Below, in pieces: positions 44,600 through 53,847 of a stretch of 64,000 nucleotides of DNA. The position numbers and the translations under genes are program-made. Where the stretch lies: assembly GCA_964653145.1 (NCBI GenBank), contig CAZZCG010000001.1, positions 248,001-312,000 of the forward strand. Reading direction: 5' to 3'. The stretch comes from Pseudocalidococcus sp964653145. Lineage in GTDB: Bacteria; Cyanobacteriota; Cyanobacteriia; Thermosynechococcales; Thermosynechococcaceae. Under the pieces are notes generated by a model, which saw nothing but the letters and a program-made list of their open reading frames with translations, did not search any database and was not told where the DNA came from. The stretch's first letter is position 1. Each line of letters opens with the position of its first letter.

Positions 44600-45430
44600 C
44601 TAACCACCCGGGCCACCTTGGGAAAGTTGACCTAACTCGACAGCACGGGCCTGGGCCGCTTGGATGGTTTGGATTAAAGCACCTCTAACTCCAGCTGCTT
44701 CGAGCACACTTAATCCGGTGATCGTGGTTCCCCCAGGACTGGTGACTTGATCCTTGAGCTGCCCTGGATGGAGGTTTCGCTCCTGAAGCAATTTGATCGT
44801 GCCGGCCATGGTGGCTAGGACTAATTGCTGGGCCGTACTTCGGGGTAAGCCCACTAAAACACCGCCATCGGTCAGGGCTTCCAAAATTAGGGCGGCAAAG
44901 GCTGGCCCCGATCCAGCAAGGGCAGTGACACTATTTAAAAGTCTTTCCGGAACCGTGATCACCTCACCAATGACCTGAAAAAAGTCCCTGGCCTGGGTTA
45001 ATTCAAGGGGGGAGAGGGTTGTGGCGCCCGCAATGGCCGTAATCCCCGCCCCCACCAACGCCGGAGTATTGGGAACTGCTCGCACAACTGCGCGGCCAGG
45101 AAACGCCTGCTCAAGGGCTAAAAGATTGATCCCCGTCACCACCGAGAGCAATAAACCAGGACTAGCTTCCGTGGGGTGCAGTTCTTGAAGGAGCTCCGGA
45201 AAGACTTGGGGCTTAATACTCAACAGCAGGGTCGGGGCCTGGAGAAGATCGCGATTTTTAGGGGAAATCGTAACTCCATAGGTCTTCCGCAACCAGGCCT
45301 GGCGAGCCGCCGATAGGGTTGTGACAGCCACCTGATCCGGTTGGTAAATACCTTGGGCCAACAATCGCAACAAGATTGCTTCCGCCATGGCCCCACAGCC
45401 GATGATCCCCAGGAGTGGTGGGTTGGTCAT
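44600..45430 (-). CDS. proC: Pyrroline-5-carboxylate reductase
   Basis: This NAD(P)H enzyme performs the last step of proline synthesis. The N-terminal Rossmann fold is LLGIIGCGAMAEAILLRLL, the central landmark is VVRAVPNTPALVGAGITAIA, and the C-terminal signature is DQVTSPGGTTITGLSVLEAA. At 276 residues it has the normal length. It lies 35 bases downstream of sepF; proC-sepF-pipY-pipX is a conserved cyanobacterial neighbourhood. Confidence 0.95.
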   Translation of the reverse strand: MTNPPLLGIIGCGAMAEAILLRLLAQGIYQPDQVAVTTLSAARQAWLRKTYGVTISPKNRDLLQAPTLLLSIKPQVFPELLQELHPTEASPGLLLSVVTGINLLALEQAFPGRAVVRAVPNTPALVGAGITAIAGATTLSPLELTQARDFFQVIGEVITVPERLLNSVTALAGSGPAFAALILEALTDGGVLVGLPRSTAQQLVLATMAGTIKLLQERNLHPGQLKDQVTSPGGTTITGLSVLEAAGVRGALIQTIQAAQARAVELGQLSQGGPGG

Positions 45431-45465
45431 CTACGCTTAGTTAAGGGATTAAGGTCATCGCAGAA

Positions 45466-46077
45466 CTACATGGCAGCGGCAGTATTCCAGGCCGGGGCGG
45501 GGGTGGCCATAGGATGCACTTGGGGTTGAGGCACTTCCCGCACCACACCAGCTTGGGTACTCACCTGGACACAACTGGGGGTAAAGAGAAAAATACTCTC
45601 GCCAATCCGTTCTTGATGCCCATCAATGGTGAAGGTGGCTCCGGCAACAAAGTCCACTGCACGTTGGGCTTCTTCCGCATCCATCATTGTTAAATTCAAA
45701 ACCACTGACTTGCGATCCTTGAGGGACTGGATCACTTGGGGCATTTCATCAAAGCTGCGAGGTTCCATGACCACCACTTCAGCAACAGCTCCCCACCAGC
45801 GGTTACCAGGCATCCCGACGACATTATTTCCAGGGGTATTCATCGTAGTAGTTGGGTTGAAGGTGTTGGGGGTGGCGGTAAAACCGGTTGGCGATTCTAA
45901 ATCAGCATAGTCATTGCGGGGACGTCCCAAAGGCTGCTCATCAACGCGGGGAGCATAGGTGGTACTACTGGCCTTACTGGTGGAGCTATGGAGAGGTTCT
46001 GATTCGGGGCCATAGTCTTCATCATCAAACACTTCAGCAGGTTCCAGACCCATGAGTTCTTTTATTTTGTTAAACAT
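45466..46077 (-). CDS. sepF: Cell division protein SepF (Cdv2/YlmF)
   Basis: The 203-residue protein anchors FtsZ filaments to the membrane at the division site. The N-terminal amphipathic helix is MFNKIKELMGLEPAEVFDDE. A disordered linker rich in Ser, Thr, Pro and Asn runs to about residue 95. The SepF domain follows with EVVVMEPRSFDEMPQVIQSL and SVVLNLTMMDAEEAQRAVDF, then FVAGATFTIDGHQERIGESI and FLFTP. In cyanobacteria SepF (Cdv2) is essential for septation. It lies in the proC-pipY-pipX group but is separated from pipY by 330 bases. Confidence 0.93.
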   Translation of the reverse strand: MFNKIKELMGLEPAEVFDDEDYGPESEPLHSSTSKASSTTYAPRVDEQPLGRPRNDYADLESPTGFTATPNTFNPTTTMNTPGNNVVGMPGNRWWGAVAEVVVMEPRSFDEMPQVIQSLKDRKSVVLNLTMMDAEEAQRAVDFVAGATFTIDGHQERIGESIFLFTPSCVQVSTQAGVVREVPQPQVHPMATPAPAWNTAAAM

Positions 46078-46407
46078 AGTTATTCAAATAACTCCCTGGC
46101 GATGAGACATTATACTACCTTGAGCTTCAAATTCCATGTGAAATATATTAGCAGGGATATCAACGATTCCTTTCGACCATTTCGGACAACAAGGGTATAT
46201 CCAAACTGATCACAGGTTCGCTTTCTCTGACTAATTCATTCATCTGAGGTACCCCATGATTGTGGCGGGGGTGGGGGAGAGTGATTCTCTAAATAGACTC
46301 ACCGTGATAATACAGCAAGTTTTTGTAAATGTCAGGCATTTTTTGCTAAATCCTAAACAATTTCTTAAGTTCGATCAGTTAGTGTTTAAGGGAATCTAAA
46401 GAAATTA
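46078..46407. other. Intergenic stretch upstream of sepF
   Basis: These 330 bases lie between pipY and sepF on the minus strand. They are AT-rich, contain no frame with a ribosome binding site, and probably hold the sepF promoter. The only NtcA-like sequence I looked for (GTA-N8-TAC) is not present in clean form. No clear terminator for pipY was found. Confidence 0.4.
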
Positions 46408-47118
46408 TTAAATAGTTTGAGAATTCAAGCGTGGGCCAAAAATGCTTTGACCTAATCGAATCATCGTCGTTTTGGCCTGGACAGCTAGGGAATAATCTCC
46501 GGACATTCCCATGGAATATTCACCAAAGTTCAGTTGTTCCCAGGCCTGGTGCTGCCAATGATCCCCAAGCTCCCGTAACTCCCGAAACACCTGTAATTGG
46601 GTAGTTTCTGGTAAGCCCAAGGGGAGAATTGTCATCAGGCCCCGAATCTGGAGGTGGGGGAGTTGATCTAGGGTATCCAAGGCCGCAGTTAATTCCGGAA
46701 CCGTCCATCCGTATTTGGCGGGATCAGGGCGTAGTTTAACTTGCAAAAGCAGTTGCGGGCAGTGGTCAACCTCGGGGATCAGATCATTGAGTCGGCGGGC
46801 TAGTTTTAGGCTGTCAACCGTATGAATCCAGTCAAATAGTTCCAGGGCAAGTTTGGCTTTGTTGGCCTGGAGATGCCCAATAAAATGCCAGGTGATGTCC
46901 TCTAAATCCGCCAGTTCCTCTTGCTTGGCCTGGGCCTCTTGGATACGATTTTCGCCAAAATCCCGAATGCCAGCAGCATAGGCCCATCGAATTTGATCTG
47001 GGGTAACGGTTTTACTGACAGCAATTAATCGCACTGAGGCAGGAATTTCCGCTCGAATTTTGGCAATTCGCTCCGAAATCTGGTTGGCCACATCTGGGGT
47101 AGACCTTGAAATCTCCAT
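46408..47118 (-). CDS. pipY: PLP homeostasis protein PipY (YggS/PLPBP family)
   Basis: The 236-residue PLP-binding protein has the alanine-racemase-like N-terminal barrel without racemase activity. Landmarks are VRLIAVSKTVTPDQIRWAYA, with the PLP lysine in VSKT, then GIRDFGENRIQEAQAKQEEL and ITWHFIGHLQANKAKL, and the phosphate-site MGMSGDYSLAVQAKTTMIRL. The family balances PLP and amino-acid pools. Its start lies 21 bases downstream of pipX, the operon known from Synechococcus elongatus. Confidence 0.94.
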   Translation of the reverse strand: MEISRSTPDVANQISERIAKIRAEIPASVRLIAVSKTVTPDQIRWAYAAGIRDFGENRIQEAQAKQEELADLEDITWHFIGHLQANKAKLALELFDWIHTVDSLKLARRLNDLIPEVDHCPQLLLQVKLRPDPAKYGWTVPELTAALDTLDQLPHLQIRGLMTILPLGLPETTQLQVFRELRELGDHWQHQAWEQLNFGEYSMGMSGDYSLAVQAKTTMIRLGQSIFGPRLNSQTI

Positions 47119-47139
47119 CCCCCTCAGCTAACTCCGGGA

Positions 47140-47409
47140 TTACAAAAAGGTTTGTTTGTGGATTTTCTGGAGAAGTTCATATTCCCCCATCCGTCCAAGC
47201 CGCCGCAGTAACCGCATTCGGCCTTCCACCATCATCCGAGCATCACTGCGGGTTACGGGTTCAAATTCCATGCCTTGGGGAGTATTGTTGACCACAAAAA
47301 ACAAGCGCTGGGCGTAGAGGGTTGTATATAACTCGCGACCGCTCTCCACGGGACAGACACTGTATAGCAGGCCGAAGTTGGGGTGGCTGAGGTAGGTTTC
47401 GTTGGACAT
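47140..47409 (-). CDS. pipX: PII-interacting protein X, coactivator of NtcA
   Basis: The 89-residue protein binds either PII (when nitrogen is sufficient) or NtcA with 2-oxoglutarate (when nitrogen is short), switching nitrogen gene expression. The Tudor-like domain reads ETYLSHPNFGLLYSVCPVES, then ELYTTLYAQRLFFVVNN, followed by FEPVTRSDARMMVEGRMRLL and C-terminal helices ending LLQKIHKQTFL. I start at ATG 47409 because that gives the family N-terminus; an upstream in-frame start adds ten residues. It heads the pipX-pipY pair. Confidence 0.94.
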   Translation of the reverse strand: MSNETYLSHPNFGLLYSVCPVESGRELYTTLYAQRLFFVVNNTPQGMEFEPVTRSDARMMVEGRMRLLRRLGRMGEYELLQKIHKQTFL

Positions 47410-47650
47410 TGAGGATTTAGCCAAAATACTCCCACACAAATAAAGTTAAATAACAACAGAGAGAGGGAGAAAACTCGCAGGAGATAAAAGTATCTCAAAG
47501 GAGACTTAACTGACGGAAACAGTCGCCCGATGACCCAAATTTTGGCTGGGGAACCACCTTTCAATATAGAGATATGTAAATATTTGGCAAAACTGTTCAA
47601 ATTATACAGAAGTCCAGTTGCATTCTGTTGTCGGTTTGTCTCGTGGGTGC

Positions 47651-50086
47651 TTAGAAAAACCCCTGCGGATCCACATCCAGGCCCAGCCGCACTCCTGCGG
47701 GGCAGTGTTGTCGGAGTCCTGCGAGGTCGAGTTGGAGGGGCGAGGGGGGATCAAATTGCCGGAGATTACGTTTTAAGAGAATTTGCCAGCGATACCGTTG
47801 GGCGACTTTGAAGATGGGGGCTGGGGCTGGGCCAAGAATTTCCAGATCATCGGCGCTCAGACCGAAAAGCGTTTGACAGGCGACGGTAATGGACTCGGCG
47901 GCGGTTTTGACTTGGTCGGGGTTGGGGCTGCTGAGACGGATCAAGATTAGCTGGCCATAGGGGGGATAATGGAGTTCTTGGCGCTGTTGGAGTTCGGTGG
48001 TGGCAAAGGGTTCATAGGCATAGGCCTGGACGGCTTGAATCACTGGGTGTTCGGGGGTGTAGGTTTGCAAAATAACCCGGCCTGGTTTATCCCCCCGTCC
48101 GGCCCGGCCCGCCACCTGAGTCAGCGTTTGAAATGTGCGCTCCCCGGCCTGGTAGTCGGCAAAATGGAGGAGGCCATCGGCGGTGAGAATCCCCACTAAA
48201 TTAACGCTCTCCAGATCCAGGCCCTTAGTGAGCATTTGGGTACCAACCATCACTTGAGCGTCTTGGCGTTCAAAGGCTTCGATTAATTGCCGATGCGCGC
48301 CTTTGCGTTGGGTGGTGTCACTGTCAAAGCGAATGATTTTCAGGTGGGGTAAGCGTTCTTGCAGCTCTTGAACGGCCCGTTGGGTGCCACTGCCAAAGGG
48401 TTTGAGATAAGGGGATTGGCAACTGGGGCATCGTTGGGGCTGGGGGCGACTGTAGTTGCAATAGTGACAGCGGAGGATCGGGGCTTGCTGGGGATCGGGG
48501 CGATGGTAGGTGAGGGAAACGCTGCAATGGGGACATTCCAGGGCCTGGCCACAACTGCGACAGGAAACAAACGTACTATGGCCGCGGCGATGGATAAATA
48601 GGAGGGCTTGTTCGGTGGGGGCGAGGGATTCTAGGGCATTAAATAACGTGCGGCTGTACATAGAGCGATTGCCCTGGTGCAATTCTGTCCGCAGATCAAT
48701 CACATCAATTGGGGGTAAGGGGCGGGCCTGGATCCGTTGGGGGAGTGGCAAGTAGATTAATTTTTCAGCTAGTTTTTGCTGCCAAGTGTCCAGGCCTGGG
48801 GTGGCACTTCCCAAAATTAAGGGGCAATGTTCCAACTCAGCGCGCCATTGGGCCAGGGTGCGGGCATGGTAGGTGGGGGCAGGTTGTTCCTGTTTGTAGC
48901 CGCTGTCGTGCTCTTCATCGAGGACAATGATCCCCAGGTTTTGTAAGGGTAGAAAAATTGCCGAACGGGTGCCAATCACTAAACGGGGTTCGTTGAGCAG
49001 CAGTTGTCGCCAGGTGTCGTAGCGTTCCCCATCACTCAAGCCACTGTGATAGACCAACACCAGTTCCCCAAACACGGCCCGAAACCGATCCACCATTTGC
49101 GGGGTTAAACCAATTTCCGGGACGAGGACTAGGGCAGACTGATTGGCCGCAATTCGGGTAGCAATGGTTTGAATATAGACTTCGGTTTTGCCGGATCCTG
49201 TGACGCCGTGGAGTAAAAAGGTTTGGGTTTGTTCGGCACTGTTGATCTGAGCCACCGCCTGGGCCTGGGCTGGAGTCAGGGTTTTCGGGGCCGTGAGTTC
49301 TGGACTGAGTCCCTGTTCCAGTCGGAGTTTTTGCCGCGACGTGATGGTGAGACAGCCTTTTTCCGCCAGGGTGTTCAGGGTGGTTTTACTGGTTTTGCAG
49401 GCTTGGAGGAGTTCTTGGAGCCAGAGTTCGCCGCCGTGGCTGTTCAGATAGGTGAGAATTTCGGTTTGGCGGGGTGTTAAGTCGGGGGCATCCGGTTGGA
49501 GCAAGATAACGGCTTGTTGCTGCTTGGCCTGGGGGCGGGTGGGGGGGCGGAGGTAACTTTTGACTAGAGATAATTTCAGGAGTTCCCCTAGGGCCGATTG
49601 TGCTTTGGGAATTTTTTGCTGGATATATCGCCAACTGTAATCTCCCTCAGGGCTGGCCTGGAGTAAGTTGAGGATTTTCTTGGCATTGACTGAAAGACTG
49701 TAACTCTGATCCTCACTTGATTGAGATTGATTCACACAAATCCGGCGTTGGGAGCGTTGCAACAGGCCTGGGGGTAAGGCAGTTCTTAAGACTTGGACGA
49801 GGGGGGTGTAGTAGTAGGTAGCAGTGCGCTCTAACAGTTGCCAATAGGTCGGGGCAAAAAACCGGGGGTGGATGATCTCTTGGATTGGGCGAATCTGCGC
49901 TGGAGTTAAGTCCGCTGGTAAATGTTCCCAAAAACCTAAAACAATGCCCCCCACCAGGCCTGGCCCAAACGGCACACTTACCAAATCCCCGGGTTGCGCG
50001 TTGTTTTCAGGAGTTTGACCATAGGTAAATTCACCGGGTTGGCCTGGTGCATCCACTAATACATTCAGCCAAGGGCCGGCGGTCAT
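47651..50086 (-). CDS. priA: Primosomal helicase PriA
   Basis: This 811-residue superfamily 2 helicase restarts stalled replication forks. The N-terminal DNA-binding domain is followed by Walker A FLLHGVTGSGKTEVYIQT, the DEEH box in IIVLDEEHDSGYKQEQPAPT, then the zinc-binding insertion with paired cysteines (CRSCGQALECPHC; LRCHYCNY; CPSCQSPYL), and motifs V/VI near TQMLTKGLDLESVNLVGIL and QVAGRAGRG. All landmarks are intact. It starts 38 bases downstream of the thioesterase gene on the same strand. Confidence 0.95.
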   Translation of the reverse strand: MTAGPWLNVLVDAPGQPGEFTYGQTPENNAQPGDLVSVPFGPGLVGGIVLGFWEHLPADLTPAQIRPIQEIIHPRFFAPTYWQLLERTATYYYTPLVQVLRTALPPGLLQRSQRRICVNQSQSSEDQSYSLSVNAKKILNLLQASPEGDYSWRYIQQKIPKAQSALGELLKLSLVKSYLRPPTRPQAKQQQAVILLQPDAPDLTPRQTEILTYLNSHGGELWLQELLQACKTSKTTLNTLAEKGCLTITSRQKLRLEQGLSPELTAPKTLTPAQAQAVAQINSAEQTQTFLLHGVTGSGKTEVYIQTIATRIAANQSALVLVPEIGLTPQMVDRFRAVFGELVLVYHSGLSDGERYDTWRQLLLNEPRLVIGTRSAIFLPLQNLGIIVLDEEHDSGYKQEQPAPTYHARTLAQWRAELEHCPLILGSATPGLDTWQQKLAEKLIYLPLPQRIQARPLPPIDVIDLRTELHQGNRSMYSRTLFNALESLAPTEQALLFIHRRGHSTFVSCRSCGQALECPHCSVSLTYHRPDPQQAPILRCHYCNYSRPQPQRCPSCQSPYLKPFGSGTQRAVQELQERLPHLKIIRFDSDTTQRKGAHRQLIEAFERQDAQVMVGTQMLTKGLDLESVNLVGILTADGLLHFADYQAGERTFQTLTQVAGRAGRGDKPGRVILQTYTPEHPVIQAVQAYAYEPFATTELQQRQELHYPPYGQLILIRLSSPNPDQVKTAAESITVACQTLFGLSADDLEILGPAPAPIFKVAQRYRWQILLKRNLRQFDPPSPLQLDLAGLRQHCPAGVRLGLDVDPQGFF

Positions 50087-50123
50087 AGCTCTAGTTCGGG
50101 GTTAATGATGGCGGGAATTTAGT

Positions 50124-50564
50124 TTATCCCTGGGCCTGTTCAGAGTTCAATCTGTCTTCAACATAAGAATTGACCCAGGCCTGGAGAATCAGCGGCAGTT
50201 CACAACGTTGGCGGGTTTGACCATTAATGCACACATGACGGGTTTTGGCCTGGGCTGCAAGATTTTCAGTAGCTGTGATCCGGATTGCATAGGTGATCTC
50301 AAAGGATGTGGGACTCAATAGAACTGGCCTGAGGCTAATTTCCAGGGAATCACCACAGGTCAAGGGGGCATAGCAACTCAACTCAGCGTGGCTGATGGGT
50401 AGGGCCAGATGGGGGAAATCGGGGATATGGGGTATCCGGATTTCTAATTTCAGGAGGGCATCCTCGTAGGCTTCATGGCAAAAATTTAAAATATGGGCAA
50501 AATAAACTACCCCAGCGGCATCAGTATCCGCGAAACGAACAGTGCGGTTGTAAATCATCAGCAA
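50124..50564 (-). CDS. 1,4-dihydroxy-2-naphthoyl-CoA hydrolase (4HBT hot-dog thioesterase)
   Basis: This 146-residue hot-dog thioesterase hydrolyses DHNA-CoA in the phylloquinone (photosystem I quinone) pathway. The active-site segment is VRFADTDAAGVVYFAHILNF, with the nucleophile/base Asp in DTDAAG, followed by HEAYEDALLKLEI. The sequence resembles the Synechocystis enzyme class and 4-hydroxybenzoyl-CoA thioesterases. The length is normal. A second in-frame ATG two codons in is an equally possible start. Confidence 0.82.
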   Translation of the reverse strand: MLMIYNRTVRFADTDAAGVVYFAHILNFCHEAYEDALLKLEIRIPHIPDFPHLALPISHAELSCYAPLTCGDSLEISLRPVLLSPTSFEITYAIRITATENLAAQAKTRHVCINGQTRQRCELPLILQAWVNSYVEDRLNSEQAQG

Positions 50565-50962
50565 AAAAGACTTTAAATTTCTTCAAGTTTAGTCAGCAAC
50601 TCATCCCCTAAAAATCATCACTGGTTTATGGAGGCATTGACTATTTCTAGGCCCTTGAGAAAAATCGAGGCATGGCATGATCGGGTCAAAACCTAGGGGA
50701 TCATAAAGTTTGCTGAGTTTTTCCTGAAATCTCTATGGTTTTCCTGGGAATTAAATGATCAATGACTTTCAGTTTTAGTCTGCCAACGGGGCCTGGTTCA
50801 CCTCAATATTCGACTCAACTTCCATAGGTATTTGTAACGGTTTTACCTGAAATTAATTGATAAGACTTGTGTAATTTTGCTGCTTAATCGTGATAAATCC
50901 CACCCCTCCATGGGGATCACAGTAGCGTGGAAGACAAAAGCATTATCAATTAACCAAGGCTT
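50565..50962. other. Divergent intergenic region between the thioesterase gene and pntAA
   Basis: These 398 AT-rich bases serve two divergent transcription units. A GTAACGGTTTTAC sequence near 50834 resembles an NtcA site (GTA-N8-TAC) but has seven bases between the half-sites, so I do not claim it. No ORF, RNA gene or strong hairpin was seen. Confidence 0.4.
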
Positions 50963-52111
50963 ATGAAAATTGGGGTTGTTAAGGAGCGAGAAGTCGCGGA
51001 ACGGCGGGTGGCCTTAAATCCAGACACGGTAGCCAAACTCGTCAAAGGCGGCCATGAGGTGTTGGTGGAAGCTGGGGCTGGTGAGTTGTCCTACTACAGT
51101 GACGGGGATTACCAGGCCAGCGGAGCAGAGATTAAAACTGAGTTGGAGCAGGTTTGGGGCGGTGTGGATATTCTCCTGAAGGTTTCGCCCTTACGGGATC
51201 GGGAAATTGACTGGCTGCGACCGGGTTCGACCTTGATTAGTTTTTTAAGTCCCCTGGCTAACCCACAGCAGATCCAACGCCTGGCCGAGAAAAACATTAC
51301 CGCCTTTGCCCTCGAGTTGGTTCCCCGGACCAGTCGCGCTCAGGTGATGGATGCATTATCGTCCCAGGCCGGGGTTGCCGGATATCAAGCCGTTTTAGTC
51401 GCCGCCGCCGCCTTACCGAAATTCTTTCCGATGTTAACCACTGCTGCTGGAACGATTCCCCCGGCCAAGGTGTTTGTGATTGGGGTAGGCGTGGCCGGAT
51501 TACAAGCCATTGCCACTGCGCGACGATTAGGAGCCATTGTCGAAGCCTTTGATATTCGCCCGGCCGTGAAAGAAGAAGTTCAAAGCCTTGGCGCGAAGTT
51601 TGTCGAAGTTGCGCTGGAAGAAGACACGGTGGCTGCTGGGGGCTATGCCAAGGAGGTTTCAGCAACGGCTAAACAGAAAACCCAGTCAGCAATTGCGGCC
51701 CATGTTCAAACCGCCGATGTGGTGATTACAACCGCCCAAGTTCCCGGACGCACGGCCCCGCTGTTAGTAACAGAAGAGATGTTGCTGGCAATGAAACCTG
51801 GCTCCGTAGTCGTTGATTTGGCCGCCGAACAGGGTGGGAATTGTGCCTGGACAGAAGCGGGTCGGGAAATTCAGCGCAACGGGATCACAATCATTGGCCC
51901 GATCAATTTGCCGTCTTCCCTGCCGATTCACGCCAGTCAGATGTATGCCAAAAACATCTCCACGCTACTGACCTATCTCACCAAAACTGGAGAACTCAAC
52001 CTCGACTTCAGTGATGACATTATTGCCGGGGCCTGTGTTACCCACGCTGGCGAAATTCGCAATGAACGGGTCAAGCAAGCGGTAAAGCCCCCGGAGACAG
52101 TCGCAGTGTAG
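50963..52111 (+). CDS. pntAA: NAD(P) transhydrogenase subunit alpha part 1
   Basis: This is the soluble NAD(H)-binding domain I of the proton-pumping transhydrogenase that interconverts NADH/NADP+ and NAD+/NADPH. The N-terminal block is MKIGVVKEREVAERRVALNP, and the Rossmann motif is FVIGVGVAGLQAIATARRLG followed by VEAFDIRPAVKEE. The conserved QVPGRTAPLLVTEEML and DLAAEQGGNCAWTEAG are present. At 382 residues it lacks the membrane part, which is the separate next gene, the three-gene layout found in cyanobacteria and Rhodospirillum. AAGG lies five bases before the ATG. Confidence 0.94.
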   Translation: MKIGVVKEREVAERRVALNPDTVAKLVKGGHEVLVEAGAGELSYYSDGDYQASGAEIKTELEQVWGGVDILLKVSPLRDREIDWLRPGSTLISFLSPLANPQQIQRLAEKNITAFALELVPRTSRAQVMDALSSQAGVAGYQAVLVAAAALPKFFPMLTTAAGTIPPAKVFVIGVGVAGLQAIATARRLGAIVEAFDIRPAVKEEVQSLGAKFVEVALEEDTVAAGGYAKEVSATAKQKTQSAIAAHVQTADVVITTAQVPGRTAPLLVTEEMLLAMKPGSVVVDLAAEQGGNCAWTEAGREIQRNGITIIGPINLPSSLPIHASQMYAKNISTLLTYLTKTGELNLDFSDDIIAGACVTHAGEIRNERVKQAVKPPETVAV

Positions 52112-52145
52112 GGGACTAAGTTCAAATTTTTAGAGAGAGAATGTC

Positions 52146-52433
52146 ATGAATGATCCTGTATTAGTGGGTCTGATAATTCTGGTCTTGGCCAGTTTTGTCG
52201 GGTTTGAAGTGATTAACAAAGTGCCGCCAACTCTGCACACGCCGCTCATGTCTGGTTCCAATGCCATTTCTGGAATTGCTGTGATTGGGGCGTTACTGAT
52301 GGCCGGTGCGGGTGGCAATGATTTAAGCGTGATTTTTGGCCTGGTTGCCATTGTCTTGGCCACGGTGAATGTGGTGGGTGGCTTTTTAGTAACCGACCGG
52401 ATGTTGCAAATGTTCAAACGGAAAGGGGCGTAA
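52146..52433 (+). CDS. pntAB: NAD(P) transhydrogenase subunit alpha part 2
   Basis: The 95-residue membrane protein has three hydrophobic helices (LVGLIILVLASFVGFEVIN; ISGIAVIGALLMAGAG; VIFGLVAIVLATVNVVGGFL) and the family sequence KVPPTLHTPLMSGSNAISGI. It forms part of the proton channel (domain II) with PntB. A GAGAGAGAA ribosome binding site precedes the ATG. It sits 34 bases after pntAA and 3 bases before pntB. Confidence 0.94.
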   Translation: MNDPVLVGLIILVLASFVGFEVINKVPPTLHTPLMSGSNAISGIAVIGALLMAGAGGNDLSVIFGLVAIVLATVNVVGGFLVTDRMLQMFKRKGA

Positions 52434-52436
52434 GTC

Positions 52437-53840
52437 GTGGGTAATTGGTTAATTAGCGTTCAAGAACTCAGCTATCTGGGCGCAGCAGCACTGTTTATTA
52501 TTGGTTTGAAACAACTGGGTTCCCCCGCAACAGCCCGGAATGGGAATCGGGTTGCCGCCCTGGGGATGTTGGTGGCGGTCGTAGTCACGTTGATTGATCG
52601 GCAGGTCGTCAGTTTTCCGATGATTCTGCTAGCGATGGCGGTCGGTTCGGTGATTGGGGTTTTAATTGCCACCAAAGTTGCCATGACCGAAATGCCGCAA
52701 ATGGTTGGAATTCTCAATGGCCTGGGAGGTGCAGCTTCGGCCTTAGTCGCCATGGGTGAATTTTGGCGATTAGTTACCACTGGAGCAGCCTTAACCACCA
52801 GTTCCTTGATCACCATTTTGCTGGGTGTGCTGATTGGAGGGATTACCTTAACCGGAAGTTTAGTGGCCTTTGCAAAGTTACAGGGATTAATTCCAGGTTC
52901 ACCCGTGCGGTTTCCGCTCCAACAGGCCTTGAATGTACTTTTGACCATTGCCTTTGTGGGCGGTAGTGCCTATCTCTTTATGGATGCCAATCAACTGGGC
53001 CTTTTCTGGGGCTTAACTTTTGTGGCGAGTGTTCTGGGTGTCTTGATGGTGATCCCGATTGGGGGAGCCGATATGCCGGTGGTCGTATCACTTTTGAACT
53101 CATTATCTGGGGTGGCGGCCAGTGCTGCGGGGTTTGTGGTTGGCAACAGTATGCTGATCATCGCCGGGGCCTTGGTGGGAGCATCGGGCTTAATCTTGAC
53201 CCAGATCATGTGTAAAGCCATGAACCGCTCGCTGTTAAATGTCCTCTTCAGTGGCTTTGGCAGTGCGCCAGCGGCCGTGAGTGGGGAAGGTTCCAGTGGG
53301 GCCAGTCAACCCGTGAAAACCCTGGAAGCGGAAGAAGGGGCGATGATGCTTGGTTATGCCAAATCCGTAGTGATAATTCCCGGTTACGGAATGGCAGTGG
53401 CCCAGGCCCAGCACAGCGTGAAAGAGCTTGCAGACCAGTTAGAACGGTTGGGCGTGGAAGTTAAATATGCGATTCACCCCGTTGCCGGTCGGATGCCAGG
53501 CCACATGAATGTCCTCTTAGCTGAAGCCAATGTTCCCTATCCCCAGTTGCGCGATATGGATGACATCAATCCGGAATTTGAAAACACCGATGTCGCTTTG
53601 GTGATTGGAGCCAATGATGTGGTCAATCCAGCCGCGCGCAGTAATCCCGGAAGCCCAATCTACGGAATGCCGATTTTAGATGTGGATCGGGCCCACCACA
53701 CGATTGTGATTAAGCGCAGTTTGAACACCGGGTTTGCTGGGATCGAAAATGATCTGTTCTATAAAGACAAAACCATGATGATGTTCGGCTCAGCCAAAGA
53801 TGTCCTGAATCAGTTGGTTTCTGAGGTGAAGCAGCTATAA
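52437..53840 (+). CDS. pntB: NAD(P) transhydrogenase subunit beta
   Basis: The 467-residue subunit has eight or nine membrane helices (residues 1-260) and the NADP(H)-binding domain III (about 290-467). Domain III has VIIPGYGMAVAQAQHSVKEL, then HPVAGRMPGHMNVLLAEANV and VIGANDVVNPAAR and NTGFAGIENDLFYKDKTMMM, all diagnostic. The start is GTG 52437, three bases after pntAB. The operon supplies NADPH against the proton gradient. Confidence 0.95.
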   Translation: MGNWLISVQELSYLGAAALFIIGLKQLGSPATARNGNRVAALGMLVAVVVTLIDRQVVSFPMILLAMAVGSVIGVLIATKVAMTEMPQMVGILNGLGGAASALVAMGEFWRLVTTGAALTTSSLITILLGVLIGGITLTGSLVAFAKLQGLIPGSPVRFPLQQALNVLLTIAFVGGSAYLFMDANQLGLFWGLTFVASVLGVLMVIPIGGADMPVVVSLLNSLSGVAASAAGFVVGNSMLIIAGALVGASGLILTQIMCKAMNRSLLNVLFSGFGSAPAAVSGEGSSGASQPVKTLEAEEGAMMLGYAKSVVIIPGYGMAVAQAQHSVKELADQLERLGVEVKYAIHPVAGRMPGHMNVLLAEANVPYPQLRDMDDINPEFENTDVALVIGANDVVNPAARSNPGSPIYGMPILDVDRAHHTIVIKRSLNTGFAGIENDLFYKDKTMMMFGSAKDVLNQLVSEVKQL

Positions 53841-53847
53841 TCTCGGC

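Noticed and set aside
50815..50860. NtcA-like site upstream of pntAA
   Set aside because: The half-sites GTA and TAC are seven, not eight, bases apart and there is no matching -10 at the expected distance.
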